NCBI GenBank assembly: GCA_940747215.1
Contig: CALNWS010000001.1
Coordinates: 1-64,000 of the forward strand
DNA length: 64,000 nucleotides
From: an uncultured Paraburkholderia sp.
Lineage (GTDB): Bacteria > Pseudomonadota > Gammaproteobacteria > Burkholderiales > Burkholderiaceae
Reading direction: 5' to 3'
Shown here: piece by piece, positions 43,413 to 55,697 of the stretch
Numbering within the stretch: the first letter of the stretch is position 1
How the letters are laid out: each line of letters opens with the position of its first letter
Notes under the pieces: generated by a model
Told to the model about the DNA's origin: nothing
Seen by the model: only the letters and a program-made list of their open reading frames with translations
Database searches by the model: none
Made by a program: the position numbers and the translations under genes

Positions 43413-44707
43413 ATGACACTCGCGCCGAGGAGCCGACATACACGCGCCGTCGTGGCTGCCGTGATTGGCAATGCGCTCGAATGGTACGACTTCACCGTGT
43501 TCGGTTTCCTCACGGTGGTGATCGCCCCAGCTCTTCTTTCCCGCCGCTAGCGACTACTCGTCGCTGCTTCTCACCACCGCGACGTTCGGCGTCGCATTCG
43601 TCATGCGGCCGATCGGCGGCATCGTTCTCGGACTCTCTGCGGATCGCGCGGGGCGTCAGGCGGCGCTCTCGCTCGTCATCGCGCTGATGACGCTCGGCAT
43701 TCTGCTGCTTGCGGTCGCGCCGCCATATCCCGCGGTCGGCATCGCCGCGCCGTTGATCATCGTGCTCGGACGATTGCTGCAAGGCTTCTCTGCCGGTGGC
43801 GAGTTCGGCAGCGTGACGGCATTGCTGATCGAAGCTGCGCCGTTTTCCAAACGCGGCCCATACGGAAGCTGGCAGATGGCAAGTCAAGCGGCGGTGCTGC
43901 TGCTCGGCGCGCTAGTCGGCGGGCTTGTCACGTGCGGACTCTCCACCGACGCCCTGCATTCCTGGGGCTGGCGCGTGCCGTTCATTCTCGGTTTGATCAT
44001 TGGACCGATCGGCTTTTATATCCGCCGTCATCTCGCGGATTCCGAAGCGTTTCTGCACGCCCAAAAAACGGCGCGCCGCGCGACGCTCGCCGAAGTGTTT
44101 CGTCACCATACGCGCGACGTGTTGTGCGGATTCGGCTCGGTGATCGCGCTCACGGTGACGATCTACTGCTCATCAGCTATTTGCCGACCTTCGCCGTGAC
44201 GCAACTGAAGCTGCCTTACGGGCAGTCGTTCTACGCGGTGATCGTCGGCAATGTGCTGTTGACGTTGCTCTCGCCGCTCGCTGGCGCGTGGTCCGATAAA
44301 ATTGGTCGCAAGGGTTTGTCGCTCTGGTCGCTCATCGTCACGTTCGTGATGATCTATCCGCTCTTTGCGTGGCTCGAGAGCGAGCCGAGCATTTCGAAGC
44401 TGATCCTCGTGCAGGCATTGCTCTCGATTGCGCTGTCCGGCTATTACGGACCGTTCGGCGCGCTGATCGCCGAACTGTTTCCGGCGAACGTACACTCGAC
44501 GGGTCTGTCGCTCGCGCGCACAACCTTGCGGTGATGGTGTTCGGCGGATTCGGGCTGTTCGCCGTGACATGGCTCATCAACAGAACAGGCTCGCCGCTCG
44601 CGCCGACGTATTACGTGATGGGCGGACTCACGCTCTCGATCATCGCCATTGCGTGCGTGCCCGGCAAACGTCATGCCGATCTCGACGCGCGGCGCAAACC
44701 GGCCTGA
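43413..44707 (+). pseudogene. MFS metabolite:H+ symporter, frameshifted
   Basis: MTLAPRSRHTRAVVAAVIGNALEWYDFTVFGFL is the typical TM1 of the citrate/proline (metabolite:H+ symporter) MFS family. Further pieces are MRPIGGIVLGLSADRAGRQAAL, LQGFSAGGEFGSVTALLIE (the family's G-x-x-G-G-E signature), LISYLPTFAVTQL and [15 protein letters not shown]. It ends [16 protein letters not shown]. Frame changes occur near 43545, 44170 and 44525. It would have had 12 helices and about 430 residues. The substrate is unknown. Confidence 0.75.
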
Positions 44708-44754
44708 GCGCGAACCGTCTTACGCGTGCGCTTGCGTTGGTGCGCTCCAGTTTT

Positions 44755-46283
44755 TTAGCTACGCGCCTGAATCAACGGTGGCCGTTTGTCGAACCACGGG
44801 CGTGCCGCTTCGAGTTGCGCTGCGAGCCGCAGCAGCGTCGCCTCACCGCCTTCTCGCGCAGCGAATTGCACACCGACCGGCAAGCCGCGCGCATTCCAGT
44901 AAAGCGGCACCGACATCGTCGGTTGCCCGCTCAGATTGAACAACTCCGTGCAACCCGCCCACGCGAACGCCTTGTTCGATGCTTCCGTCAGCAGCTTCTT
45001 CATCAGCAATTCGAGCGGCATCGCAGTGACGGCGCGCATCTGCATACGCTCGGACGAAGTCGGTTGCATCTCGCCGATCTTGATCGGCGGCGAAGTAAGC
45101 GTTGCGCACAGAATCACGTCGTAGCAGCTCAGCAGAACGGTCAGCTTTTCGGTGATGCGCTGCTGTTCTTCAAGTGCCGCGGGCAACCCGCGCTCGCCGA
45201 GTTTGCGGCCGACGTGCGCCATCGCCCACGTGGAGATTTCGAATTCGCTGCGCAGAGGCTTGCGGCCCGTGATGCGATCGGCGTTCAACACGAGTTCTTC
45301 CGCCGTGACCGACCACAGCGTGAGAAACGCGTGACGAACTGCCTCGAAGTCGATGCCGAGCGAAACCGGCTCGATGTTGTGGCCGAGCGAGCGCGCGAGT
45401 TGCGCGGCGTCGAGCGCGGTGCGCACGTCGGCGGAAAGCGTGGGCGCGAACATTGGCTCGGTGACGTACACGATATTCAGCGGCTTGCACGGCTCGCGCG
45501 TGGCACCGAGAAACGTGCCGGGCGCGCCGAGCGACCGCTCCGCATTGCCCGACAGCAGATCGAGCAGCAGCGCGCTATCGCGCACGCTGCACGACACCGC
45601 GAGATCGACGCCGAGGGGTCGCCCGACGCTACGGTGGCCGTGGCGCGCGGCACGCGTCCACGCGATGGCTTCAGGCCGAACAGCCCGCAGCACGATGCCG
45701 GAATGCGGATCGAGCCACCGCCGTCCGACGCATGCGCGAGCGGCACGATGCCGGCCGCGACCGCAGCTGCCGCACTGCCGCTAGAACCGCCTGGTGTGTG
45801 GTCGAGATTCCACGGATTGCGGCACGGCCCGAACAGTTCGGGCTCCGTATAAGGCATCTGCCCGAGTTCGGGCGTGCTCGTCTTGGCGAAGATGTTGAGT
45901 CCCGCCGCTTTCGCGAGTGCGACGACCGGCGAGTCTTCGGCGGGAATGAAATGGCGATAGTGACGGCTGCCCATCGACATGCGCAATCCGGCAACGGGCG
46001 CGCCGAGATCCTTGATCAGAAACGGCACGCCTGCAAGTGCGGATTGCGCGCTCACGGGTTCCGCGCCGTTCATGCGTTGCGCCGACTCGGCGCGAAGCGT
46101 GTCGTCGCGCGATGCTCGTTGACGCGCGGCGTCGTAGTCTTTCAGCACGATCGCATTGATCGCGGGATTGACGGCCTCGGTACGCGAGATCGCGATGTCG
46201 AGCAATTCGCGCGCACTGGCTTCGCGAGTGCGCACGAGTTCGGCGAGGCCGATGGCGTCATGAGCGAGATAGTCTGATTGCAC
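44755..46283 (-). pseudogene. Amidase-signature family hydrolase, single frameshift
   Basis: A GTG at 46283 opens QSDYLAHDAIGLAELVRTREAS. The amidase core has the catalytic Lys in GVPFLIKDLGAPVAG, cis-Ser in [36 protein letters not shown], and [14 protein letters not shown] frameshift at about 45650 moves the remainder ([26 protein letters not shown] onward to [14 protein letters not shown]) to another frame. Both halves are otherwise well preserved, which suggests recent inactivation. Such enzymes hydrolyse amides, and aryl or peptide amide substrates are possible. Confidence 0.78.
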
Positions 46284-46522
46284 GACGAGTGGATCCCCGC
46301 TTCGTATGTAAAACGATGCGCCAAGCGCGCCCCCGATCCGTTTCGCCGCACGAGACAGCGCTGCGGTATCGAGTTGATGCAACGGACTAGCGCGGCACAC
46401 GGACTGTGCGCCGCAGGCTTTCAGCAGATTAACCGACAAATCGTGACGCGTGACAGAAGTGTCGCAATGAAGAACCGGCGGCATTGCAGACGCCGCCCTA
46501 GTTCACACGCCTGAATGTGCAG

Positions 46523-46780
46523 TTACGCGACGGGGTTGACGCGTTCGCCGAGGAACGTCAGCGTGCGGCCGTGCGCCAGAGCGGCGGCGTGCTGGTTATA
46601 CGAAGCGCGGTCCGAACAGTTAAAGCCGTGGTCGGCGTTCGGGTAGATGTGGAACTCGGCATCGGTGCGGCCGGCGAAGAGCTCCTGAATCTCGCCGACA
46701 GCCGACAGCGGAATATGCGCGTCGAGTTCGCCGTAGTGGAATTGCATCGGCACCTTGATGTTTGGCACTTCGTCGAGCTG
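46523..46780 (-). pseudogene. Dienelactone hydrolase family protein, C-terminal remnant
   Basis: The segment LDEVPNIKVPMQFHYGELDAHIPLSAV includes the acid residue of the catalytic triad, and YPNADHGFNCSDRASYN carries the catalytic His, both as in DLH-type hydrolases. The nucleophile half of the protein (GYCxGG) is absent. The fragment is joined in frame, at about 46777, to the alpha-2-macroglobulin remnant upstream, so a chimeric frame of about 125 residues exists (46523-46900). Confidence 0.65.
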
Positions 46781-47575
46781 GTCGGCGCTGCTTTGCGCGA
46801 GCAACGCGGAGACGTCGACTGCCGCGCCGCTGTCGCCGGTCATGTAGAGCAGGCTTTGCACGAGCGGCGCGGAATCGCTCGCGAGCGATGTACGCGCAGC
46901 GCTCACCGCCGGTCGGGCAAAGGCGCGTTCGTGCCGCGCGCGAGGTTCGCGATCAGCAGCGTCGCCATCGCCTTGCCGCGCGGCGAATCGGCCTGAGCGA
47001 ACACGATGCTATCCGACGCACCGTAATTCACGGCACGCGGCGTCGGATTTTTCTGCGCGCCCTTCGCCGTGTTTTTCGCCGCGTCTTTCGAATCATCGGC
47101 CAGCGCCACCGCATCGCTCAGCAGGTCGCCCGCCACGCCAGACACCGGCGTCGCCACCGGCAGGCCCATCTGCTGCATGAGCCACAACGCAAGCGCGCGA
47201 TGCAGCAGCAGCTCGCGAGCCAGTCCGCGTAGTACGCGTAGGCGGTAATCAGCGCACTGCCGCCCGTCGTATCGCCCCACCAGCCAAACGTGCCGCCGAC
47301 GCCCGCCAACATCACCAGCCGTTGCCGCTGATTGCGCAGCAGCGCGTCGAGTCCTTGCGACGGGTTCGCCGTGTCGCCGCGGCCAATCGCGTCGTGTGCG
47401 AGTGCGAGTGCGAGCGGGATCAGACGGCTCGACGTCTGTTCGGCGCAACCGTACAGATAGTTGATGAGATCGTCGGCAACACGCACAAACTGGCTCGATG
47501 CATTGCCGATGAAACGCACGCTCACGTCCTGCGGCAAATTCAGCGGCGCAAGGGCACATCCTGCTGGAAAACTGT
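46781..47575 (-). pseudogene. Bacterial alpha-2-macroglobulin, central fragment
   Basis: [34 protein letters not shown] contains the thioester motif C-x-E-Q of A2M-type protease-trapping lipoproteins. GGTFGWWGDTTGGSALITAYAYYADWL, then in a shifted frame (change near 47225) LALWLMQQMGLPVATPVS, follow the A2M complement-like domain. Further frame changes occur near 46910. The N-terminal two-thirds of this protein of about 1,500-2,000 residues are missing because of the deletion at about 47575. It would have acted in the periplasm against host or rival proteases, usually alongside PBP1C. Confidence 0.65.
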
Positions 47576-48232
47576 CTCCCGTTCATGCGCGAATTGTGGG
47601 GACGTCACTGGATCTTCGCGCATAACGGCGATCTGAGACTGCTCGCCGACGCTGAACGGCGTCTATCAGCCGGTCGGCACGACCAATAGCGAGCTTGCTT
47701 TCTGCGCGCTGCTGCAAGGTTTGCGCAAGGCGTTTCCCGACTGCCAGCCGCCGCTCGAAGAACTGTTCGCCGCGCTCGAAACGCTCACGCGCGAAATCAC
47801 GCAATTCGGCGTGTTCAACTTTCTAATGTCGAACGGCTAGGCGCTGTTCGCGCATTGCTCCACGCATCTGCATTACATCGTGCGGTACTGGCCGTTTTCC
47901 ACGGCGCATCTGGTGGACGCGGACGTGTCGATCGATTTCGCCAAGTACACCACGCCGGAAGATCGTGTCGCGGTAATCGCCACCAAGCCGCTCACGGACA
48001 ACGAAGTGTGGACCGCCTTCAATCCCGGCGACCTGCTGATGTTCCAGCACGGCGAAGTGATCGGCCGCGTGAATGTGCCAGTGCCGCCTTCGGTGCTGGA
48101 GAAGCTGCGCAATCCGTCGCTGGACGCCTCGGCTTCCGCATCCACGATTGCGGCCACTATCGCGCCGACCGTGCGGCCCGCAACCGACGTCGATCTCGAA
48201 GCCGCCGACGACACCGCCGCGTTCGAATCCTG
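47576..48232 (+). pseudogene. Class II glutamine amidotransferase (YafJ-like), broken
   Basis: [18 protein letters not shown] is the FAHNG segment of class II (Ntn-type) glutamine amidotransferases. After frame changes the next pieces are [19 protein letters not shown] and REITQFGVFNFLMSNG, then a TAG at 47838-47840, then ALFAHCSTHLHYIVRYWPFS and ATKPLTDNEVWTAFNPGDLL. The N-terminal catalytic Cys region (MCxLLGM-type) is deleted. The deletion also removed the 5' part of the divergently oriented A2M gene. The 3' end ADDTAAFES is followed by a strong terminator. Confidence 0.72.
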
Positions 48233-48270
48233 AACGGCCACGAACACATAGAAAAGAAACGCCAATAAAG

Positions 48271-48306
48271 AAGCCTCGCACGATTCAAACGTGCGAGGCT
48301 TTTTTC
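48271..48306. terminator. Rho-independent terminator
   Basis: AAGCCTCGCACG and CGTGCGAGGCTT form a 12-bp stem with a 6-nt loop and a T-run. It separates the amidotransferase remnant (+) from the converging gltL (-). Confidence 0.92.
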
Positions 48307-48359
48307 TGCCCGCGCCGCGCGAAACAACAAGTTCGCGCGACCGATAGCGATTCAAAAAC

Positions 48360-49085
48360 TCAATGCAAAATCTTCGCGAGGAAATCTTTTGCGCGATCCG
48401 ACTTCGGATTCGCGAAGAAGTCTTCCTTGCGATCGTCTTCCACGATCAAGCCCTTGTCCATGAAGATCACGCGGTGCGCGACTTTCTTCGCGAAGCCCAT
48501 TTCGTGCGTCACGCACATCATGGTAATGCCTTCCTGCGCGAGTTCGACCATCACGTCGAGCACTTCGTTGATCATTTCCGGATCGAGTGCGGACGTGGGT
48601 TCGTCGAACAGCATCGCGATCGGGTCCATCGACAGCGCACGTGCAATCGCCACGCGCTGCTGCTGACCGCCCGACAACTGGCCCGGGAACTTGTCCGCGT
48701 GCGCACGCAGACCCACGCGATCCAGCAGCCTCAAACCCTTTGCGGTGGCTTCGTCGTTCGAACGGCCGAGCACCTTGACCTGCGCGAGCGTGAGGTTCTG
48801 CACGATCGACAGATGCGGGAATAATTCGAAGTGCTGGAACACCATGCCGACTTTCGAGCGCAGCTTCGACAGGTTGGTTTTCCTGTCCGTGAGCGACTGA
48901 CCGTTGATGACGATCTCGCCCTTCTGGAACGGCTCGAGGCCGTTCACGGTTTTGATCAGCGTGGACTTGCCCGAACCCGACGGCCCGCACACCACCACCA
49001 CTTCACCCTTTTTGATTTCCGTCGTACAGTCGGTCAGCACCTGAAACTGGCCGTACCATTTCGAAACGTTCTTGATAGAAATCAT
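48360..49085 (-). CDS. gltL: Glutamate/aspartate ABC transporter ATP-binding protein GltL
   Basis: The intact 241-residue frame [20 protein letters not shown] encodes the ATPase of the polar amino acid importer GltIJKL. Visible motifs are Walker [13 protein letters not shown], the Q-loop [10 protein letters not shown], signature [15 protein letters not shown], Walker [15 protein letters not shown] and the switch His in CVTHEMGFA. The start ATG overlaps the natural TGA of gltK (ATGA). It is the only intact member of the operon: the two permeases and the binding protein are broken, so it may serve another permease or simply not yet have been hit. Confidence 0.93.
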   Translation of the reverse strand: MISIKNVSKWYGQFQVLTDCTTEIKKGEVVVVCGPSGSGKSTLIKTVNGLEPFQKGEIVINGQSLTDRKTNLSKLRSKVGMVFQHFELFPHLSIVQNLTLAQVKVLGRSNDEATAKGLRLLDRVGLRAHADKFPGQLSGGQQQRVAIARALSMDPIAMLFDEPTSALDPEMINEVLDVMVELAQEGITMMCVTHEMGFAKKVAHRVIFMDKGLIVEDDRKEDFFANPKSDRAKDFLAKILH

Positions 49086-49758
49086 CTTGTGACCTTTTTC
49101 TGAAGACCTTTGACGAGGCTCGACGCGACCACACAGATCACGAAATAACACGTGCCCGCGAACAGTACCATTTCGACGTTCGTACCGTCACGGTCACCAA
49201 TATTCGGGCGGTGCGGAAGAAGTCGGCGAGGCTGATCACGTAGACGAGCGACGTATCCTGGAAGAGCACGATACCTTGCGTGAGCAGCAGCGGCACCATC
49301 GCGCGGAACGCCTGCGGCAGCACGATGAGGCGCATGGCCTGCCCGTAGTTCATGCCGAGCGCGAACGCGGCGTTCACCTGCCCGCGCGGCACGGCCTCAA
49401 TACCTGCGCGGATGATTTCCGAGTAGTACGCGGCCTCGAACAGCGAGAAAGCCACCATGGCCGACGCCAGACGGATGTCGAGGTCCGGCGACAAACCCAG
49501 CACATTCTGCAACACTTGCGGCACGATCAGGAAGAACCACAGCAGAACCATGACCAGCGGGATCGAACGGAAGATCGTGACGTAGCCTTTCGCGAACCAC
49601 TGCAAAAGTTTGATCGACGACAGCCGCAGCATGGCGAGCACCGTCCCCCAGATAATGCCGAACACAATGGCAATCAGCGTGATCTTGAAGGTGACGATGG
49701 CGCCGGTCCACAACGTAGGCAATGCGCCCGGAATACCACTCCAGTCGAAATGATGCAT
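49082..49758 (-). pseudogene. gltK: Glutamate/aspartate ABC permease GltK, frameshifted near C-terminus
   Basis: [22 protein letters not shown] begins behind a GGAGGCAAGT ribosome site, and its ATG overlaps the gltJ TAA. The permease domain, including the EAA loop region ([27 protein letters not shown]), is intact through [13 protein letters not shown] small indel at about 49200 then shifts the frame. The correct continuation ([33 protein letters not shown]) is present in another frame and ends at the TGA overlapping gltL. The mutant frame ends at 49138. The last transmembrane helix is lost. Confidence 0.8.
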
Positions 49759-50502
49759 TACTTGCCTCCGATATAGCCGGGCAGCCGGGTCTTGGCTTCG
49801 ACCCAACGCATGAGTTGCATCACGACCAGGTTGATGAGCATGTACGCGAGCGTGACCGCGATGAACGACTCATAAGTCTGCGACGTGTAGTCCACCAGTT
49901 GACGCGCCTGCGCGGACAGATCCAGCAGACCGATCGTGGACGCCACCGCCGAGTTCTTGAAGATGTTCAGAAACTCCGACGTGAGCGGCGGCACGATGAT
50001 GCGATACGCCACCGGCAGCAGCACGTAGCGATACGTCTGCCATTGCGTGAAGCCCATCGCGAGGCCCGCTGAGCGCTGGCCTTTCGGCAATGCGTGATGC
50101 CCGAGCGCACCTGCTCGCACACACGCGCGGCGGTGAAGAGCCCGAGACAGATCAGATAATGGAAGACGAGAAGAACTGCGCGGCCGGCGGCAGTTGCTTG
50201 AACCATTTGCCGACAGAGGCGAGCAGCAACTCCGGTATCACCAGATACCAGATGAAGAACTGCACGATCAGCGGAATGTTACGGAAAATCGCGACGTAAA
50301 GCGTGCCGATGCCCGACGCCCATTTGTTCGGCACCGTGCGCAGCACACCCAAAATCGAACCGACGATCAGCGCGATCACCCACGCCGATAGCGACACGGT
50401 AATCGTCACCCAAAAACCCGACAGCAGCCAGCCCAAGTACGTGGTCGGCTCTCCGGTGGAGACGGGACTCAGCAGAATGCCCCAGTTCCAGTGATATGAC
50501 AT
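49758..50502 (-). pseudogene. gltJ: Glutamate/aspartate ABC permease GltJ, frameshifted
   Basis: MSYHWNWGILLSPVSTGEPTTYLG opens the permease, which continues LSAWVIALIVGSILGVLRTVPN and FRNIPLIVQFFIWYLVIPE. A frame change near 50155 moves the continuation (YLICLGLFTAARVCEQVRSGI) to a second frame. Another near 50095 leads to ALPKGQRSAGLAMGFTQWQTY (EAA region) and the end RLPGYIGGK. Both lesions lie in the middle of the protein, so it cannot assemble with GltK and GltL. Confidence 0.82.
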
Positions 50503-50584
50503 GACCAAGACTCCAGCAAAAAGAAACGGAAGAAGCGCGTGGCCCCCTCCGTTCCGTTCAGCGTTTCAAAAAAACAGCTAAGGT

Positions 50585-51479
50585 TTAATCGATTACCTTG
50601 TCATTCGGGCTCTTGAAGAGCGCCTTCATGTCATCGCTTTCCGGGAAGTTCAGGTTCAGGTCCTTCGGCGGAATCGGCAATTCGAACCACTTCTTGTAGA
50701 TCGCATCGGATTCGCCCGACATTTCGACCTTCGAGATTGCGTCGTCGACGACCTCCTTGAATTCCGGATCGTTCTTGCGGAGCATGCAGCCGTAAGCTTC
50801 ATGCGATTGCGGTGCGCCGACGATCACGAAGTCGCCCGGATTGTTCGACTTCGCGCGCTCACCTGCGAGCAATTCGTCGTCCATCATGAACGCAGCGGCA
50901 CGGCCCGTGGACAGCGTCAGGAATGACTCGCCGTGGTCCTTCGCGCTGATGATATTCATGTCCATGTTCTTGTCCTGATTCATCTTGCGAAGCAGGCACT
51001 CGGACGTCGTGCCGGCCGTGGTGACCACGGTCTTGCCCTTCAGGTCCGCCCAGTCCTTGACGCCGGAGTCTTTCTTGGTCATGAGGCGCGTGCCGATCAA
51101 GAAGATCGTGTTCGAGAACGCTGCCTGCTGCTGACGCTCGGCGTTATTCGTGGTGGAGCCGCACTCCATGTCGACCGTGCCGTTCTGCACGAGCGGAATA
51201 CGGTTTTGCGACGTGACCGGCGTGAGCTTCACCTTCAGGTTCGGCATGTTCAGCTTCTGCTTGACTGCCTCAACCACTTTCAGTGCGAATTCCTACGAAT
51301 AGCCGATAACGTTCTGCTTGTCGTCGTAATACGAAAACGGAATCGACGATTCGCGATGCCCCAGCGAAATGACGCCCGTGTCCTTGATTTTTTTCAGCGT
51401 GCCTGCGTCTTGCGCGTGTGCGCCAAACCGTGAACAGTCCGAGAGTCGCGAGCAGCAGCGCAGCTTTTTTAACCTTCAT
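50585..51479 (-). pseudogene. gltI: Glutamate/aspartate-binding protein GltI, broken
   Basis: MKVKKAALLLATLGLFTV is a signal peptide with an ideal AAGGAGATCACCAA leader. A frameshift at about 51425 follows. The correct frame then reads LKKIKDTG.ISLGHRESSIPFSYYDDKQNVIGYS, a TAG at 51293-51295 where GltI proteins have Gln, and EFALKVVEAVKQKLNMPNLKVKL. From there it is open to SPNDKVID. The rest of the solute-binding fold is well preserved (GSTTNNAERQQQAAFSNTIF). The pattern indicates recent inactivation. Confidence 0.85.
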
Positions 51480-51535
51480 TTGGTGATCTCCTTGGCAAGA
51501 ACCGGCACCAGTTTAGCAAAGTAATTATTCTGAAA

Positions 51536-51554
51536 GTATGGCTATAAACCATAC
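51536..51554. promoter_or_regulatory. Candidate operator upstream of gltI (interrupted palindrome)
   Basis: GTATGG-N7-CCATAC lies 57 bp upstream of the gltI ATG, between gltI and the 3' end of gdhA. The 6-bp arms are exact and the spacer is AT-rich (CTATAAA). Confidence 0.4.
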
Positions 51555-51562
51555 TGTTGCAT

Positions 51563-52864
51563 TCACGCCGCGATGCCCGGCAGACGGGCCACGCAGCGAT
51601 TCCGGGAAGTCGGAAATCCTTTACGCACGGACACGCCCTGCTCGCTCGACACTTGCCACACTGCCGCAAATGCTTCGCGCATCACGCGCTCGAGGCGCTG
51701 GTTGATTTCGTCTTCGGTCCAGAAGAAGCTCGAGAAGTCCTGCACCCATTCGAAGTACGAGACGGTCACACCGCCTGCATTCGCGACGACGTCCGGAATC
51801 ACGAGGATGCCGCGATCGTGCAGGATGTCGTCCGCTGCCGTGGTGGTCGGGCCGTTCGCGCCTTCCACGACGATCTTCGTCTTGATCTTCGAAGTGTTCT
51901 TTTCGGTGATCTGGTTTTCGAGCGCAGCCGGAATCAGGATGTCCGATTCGACCGTCCAGAATTCTTCGTTCGTAACCGAGTCGGCTTCGGCGTAGCCGCC
52001 CACGCCGCCCGTCTTCGCCACGTGATCGAACAGCGCGACTGCGTCGATACCCGTCGACTTGTAGATCGAGCCGGTGTGATCCTGCACGGCGACCACTTTC
52101 GAACCCGCTTCTTGGAACAGACGCGCAGCGATGCCGCCGACGTTACCGAAACCCTGCACGGCGATACGTGCGCCTTCGATGTCGGGGCCGATGCGGCGAG
52201 CCGCTTCCGAAGCCACCACGAAAACTCCGCGGCCCGTTGCTTCGCGGCGGCCGAGCGAACCGCCCAGCGTGATCGGCTTGCTCGTCACGACGCCCATGGC
52301 TGTTTGGCCCTGGTTCATCGAGTATGTGTCCATCATCCACGCCATGATCTGCTCGTTCGTGTTCACGTCCGGCGTGGGAATGTCGGTGTTCGGTCCGATG
52401 ATGCCGATTTCGCTGGTATAGCGGCGCGTGACGCGCTCGAGCTCACCACGCGAGAGCGTGCGCGGATCGACACGGATACCGCCCTTCGCGCCGCCATACG
52501 GCACGTTGACCGCAGCGTTCTTCACCGACATCCACGCTGACAAAGCCATCACTTCCGACAACGTCACGTTCTGGTGATAGCGCACGCGGCCCTTGACCGG
52601 ACCACGCGAAACGTTGTGCTGCATGCGATAGCCTTCGAAGTGAGCGACGGTACCGTTATCGAGTTCGATCGGGCAGTCGACACCAGAATGCGCTTCGGGC
52701 GCTTCAGCGTTTCGAGCCAGCGGGAGAGGGAGCCGAGATACGGCGCGACGCGATCGATCTGGCGAAGGTAGTTGCCCCACGGGCCGAGGTCGTCTTTAAT
52801 TCAGGTAGGAGGGAACCGACTGCAACGTTGATGCGGAATTGGCGACTTGTTGCTGGGATAACAT
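51563..52864 (-). pseudogene. gdhA: Glutamate dehydrogenase, two compensating N-terminal indels and altered C-terminus
   Basis: [22 protein letters not shown] reads to a TAA at once. An extra T near 52799 shifts the expected [22 protein letters not shown] into another frame. A 1-nt deletion near 52682 restores the frame at [18 protein letters not shown]. The catalytic core is then open, with [11 protein letters not shown] (substrate Lys), [13 protein letters not shown], and the dinucleotide fold [14 protein letters not shown]. The C-terminus ends in an atypical [13 protein letters not shown] tail instead of the usual TAAF..R..RGLYP end. Without a start for the core, no functional enzyme is expected. 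Confidence 0.78.
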
Positions 52865-53001
52865 GAACGCTCCGGCGTTGATCAAATAACAGCATTGTCG
52901 AAAAACGCCGTTTTTAAATCCAATGCCGTTTCCTTATCCGATTATGTTTTTTATGCATAACCCTTCGGAAGGCGCAAATTCACGTCGTCGGGACGCAGGA
53001 A

Positions 53002-53956
53002 TCAGGCGGTGCTTTGCGCCAGTTCTTCCGACACGACGTCCCACAACTGGCGCACGAGAATCTGCCGCGAATCGTCGCTCTTCGCAGCGAACTTGTCGCG
53101 ATAGAGACTTATTTCCATGGACAACGTGAGCTGACCTTCCGGCGTGCCGCGCATCGCGTGGTCGAGGCGGATCAGCTTGCCGTCGGCCACCGCGTCTTCC
53201 ACGGCGCTATGCGGCAGGAACGCGACGCCGTGGCCGGCGAGCGCCATCGCCTTGAGACCTTCGGCCATGTCGGTCTCGTAGAAACGATCCAGATACAGAC
53301 GTTCCGGCGCATTCGCGAGAATCGTCTCGGTCATGCGGCCGAGATACGCGTTCGGCGTGTACGACAGATAAGGCGTGGGCGACTCGGCGTGCCCGGCAGC
53401 GTATGACGCGGACGTCCCGCGCGTCCCGGCGCCGAGAATGAACTGATCGGTTCTTTGCCGAGCGTGAGCATGTCGTAGCGGTCGGGATCGAGCGCAACAG
53501 GGTAACTCGGGTTGTGATAACCCATCACCAGATCGCAGCCGCCTTCCACGAGTGCCAGCGCCGCATCGTGCACGTTCACCGCGCGCAGCCGCGTGTGGAT
53601 CGGGCCCATCTGCGCTTCGATGCGCTGCAGCCAGCGCGGAAAATATGTAAGCGACAGCGTGTGCCGCATGGCGAATTCGATGGTCGCCTGCGGCGTCTCC
53701 GTATGGCCGCGCAACAGCGCGCGTGCTTCGTGGAACTGGGAGAGCATGGCCAGCGCCTGCTCGTTGAACACCTAGCCGGCCGCCGTGAGCCGCGTCGGAT
53801 ACACCGAGCGGTCGATCAGCTCGGTGCCGAGCCACGACTCGAGCGCCTGGATGCGGCGGGAAACGTCGGCTGCGTCACGTGCCGCAATTCGGCCGAGCGG
53901 CTGAAACTACGCGTTTCCGCCAGCGAGACGAAGTCTTCGAGCCATTTCAGTTCCAT
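53002..53956 (-). pseudogene. LysR-family regulator, broken
   Basis: MELKWLEDFVSLAETRSFSRSAELRHVTQPTFP is the start of the LysR winged HTH. A frameshift near 53870 and a TAG at 53772-53774 (AG|VFNEQALAML) interrupt it. The effector domain continues with TIEFAMRHTLSLTYFPRWLQRI, MGYHNPSYPVALDPDRYDML, and, after a frame change near 53420, SYTPNAYLGRMTETILANAP and GHGVAFLPHSAVEDAV. It ends EELAQSTA. Placed next to gdhA and gltIJKL, it plausibly controlled glutamate metabolism. A TTATGCATAA palindrome at 52951-52960 in the gdhA promoter gap could have been its target. Confidence 0.75.
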
Positions 53957-54144
53957 GCGTAGTTTGCTGCCGGCGGAGAGAGGAAGTCAGCATTCTAGAT
54001 GCAGGTGCCCGATGCCGGTGTTCGAGAAGGCACGACTGGCGGCGCATTCGCGCTCGCGCGGATATGTCAAGCGGTTACGACAGCGGCGTGGCCGTCACGC
54101 CACCGCCAACTGCCCGGCACGGCACCGCGTCGAAATCGGGATAA

Positions 54145-55635
<1,491 letters not shown>

Positions 55636-55666
55636 GCGGCCTGATGCTCTGCTGCGACGAACCGCA

Positions 55667-55697
55667 ATAAAAAACCGCTCCTCGGAGCGGTTTTTTC
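55667..55697. terminator. Rho-independent terminator between purB and gntK
   Basis: AAAAAACCGCTC and GAGCGGTTTTTT form a symmetrical hairpin that can serve both converging genes. Confidence 0.93.
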
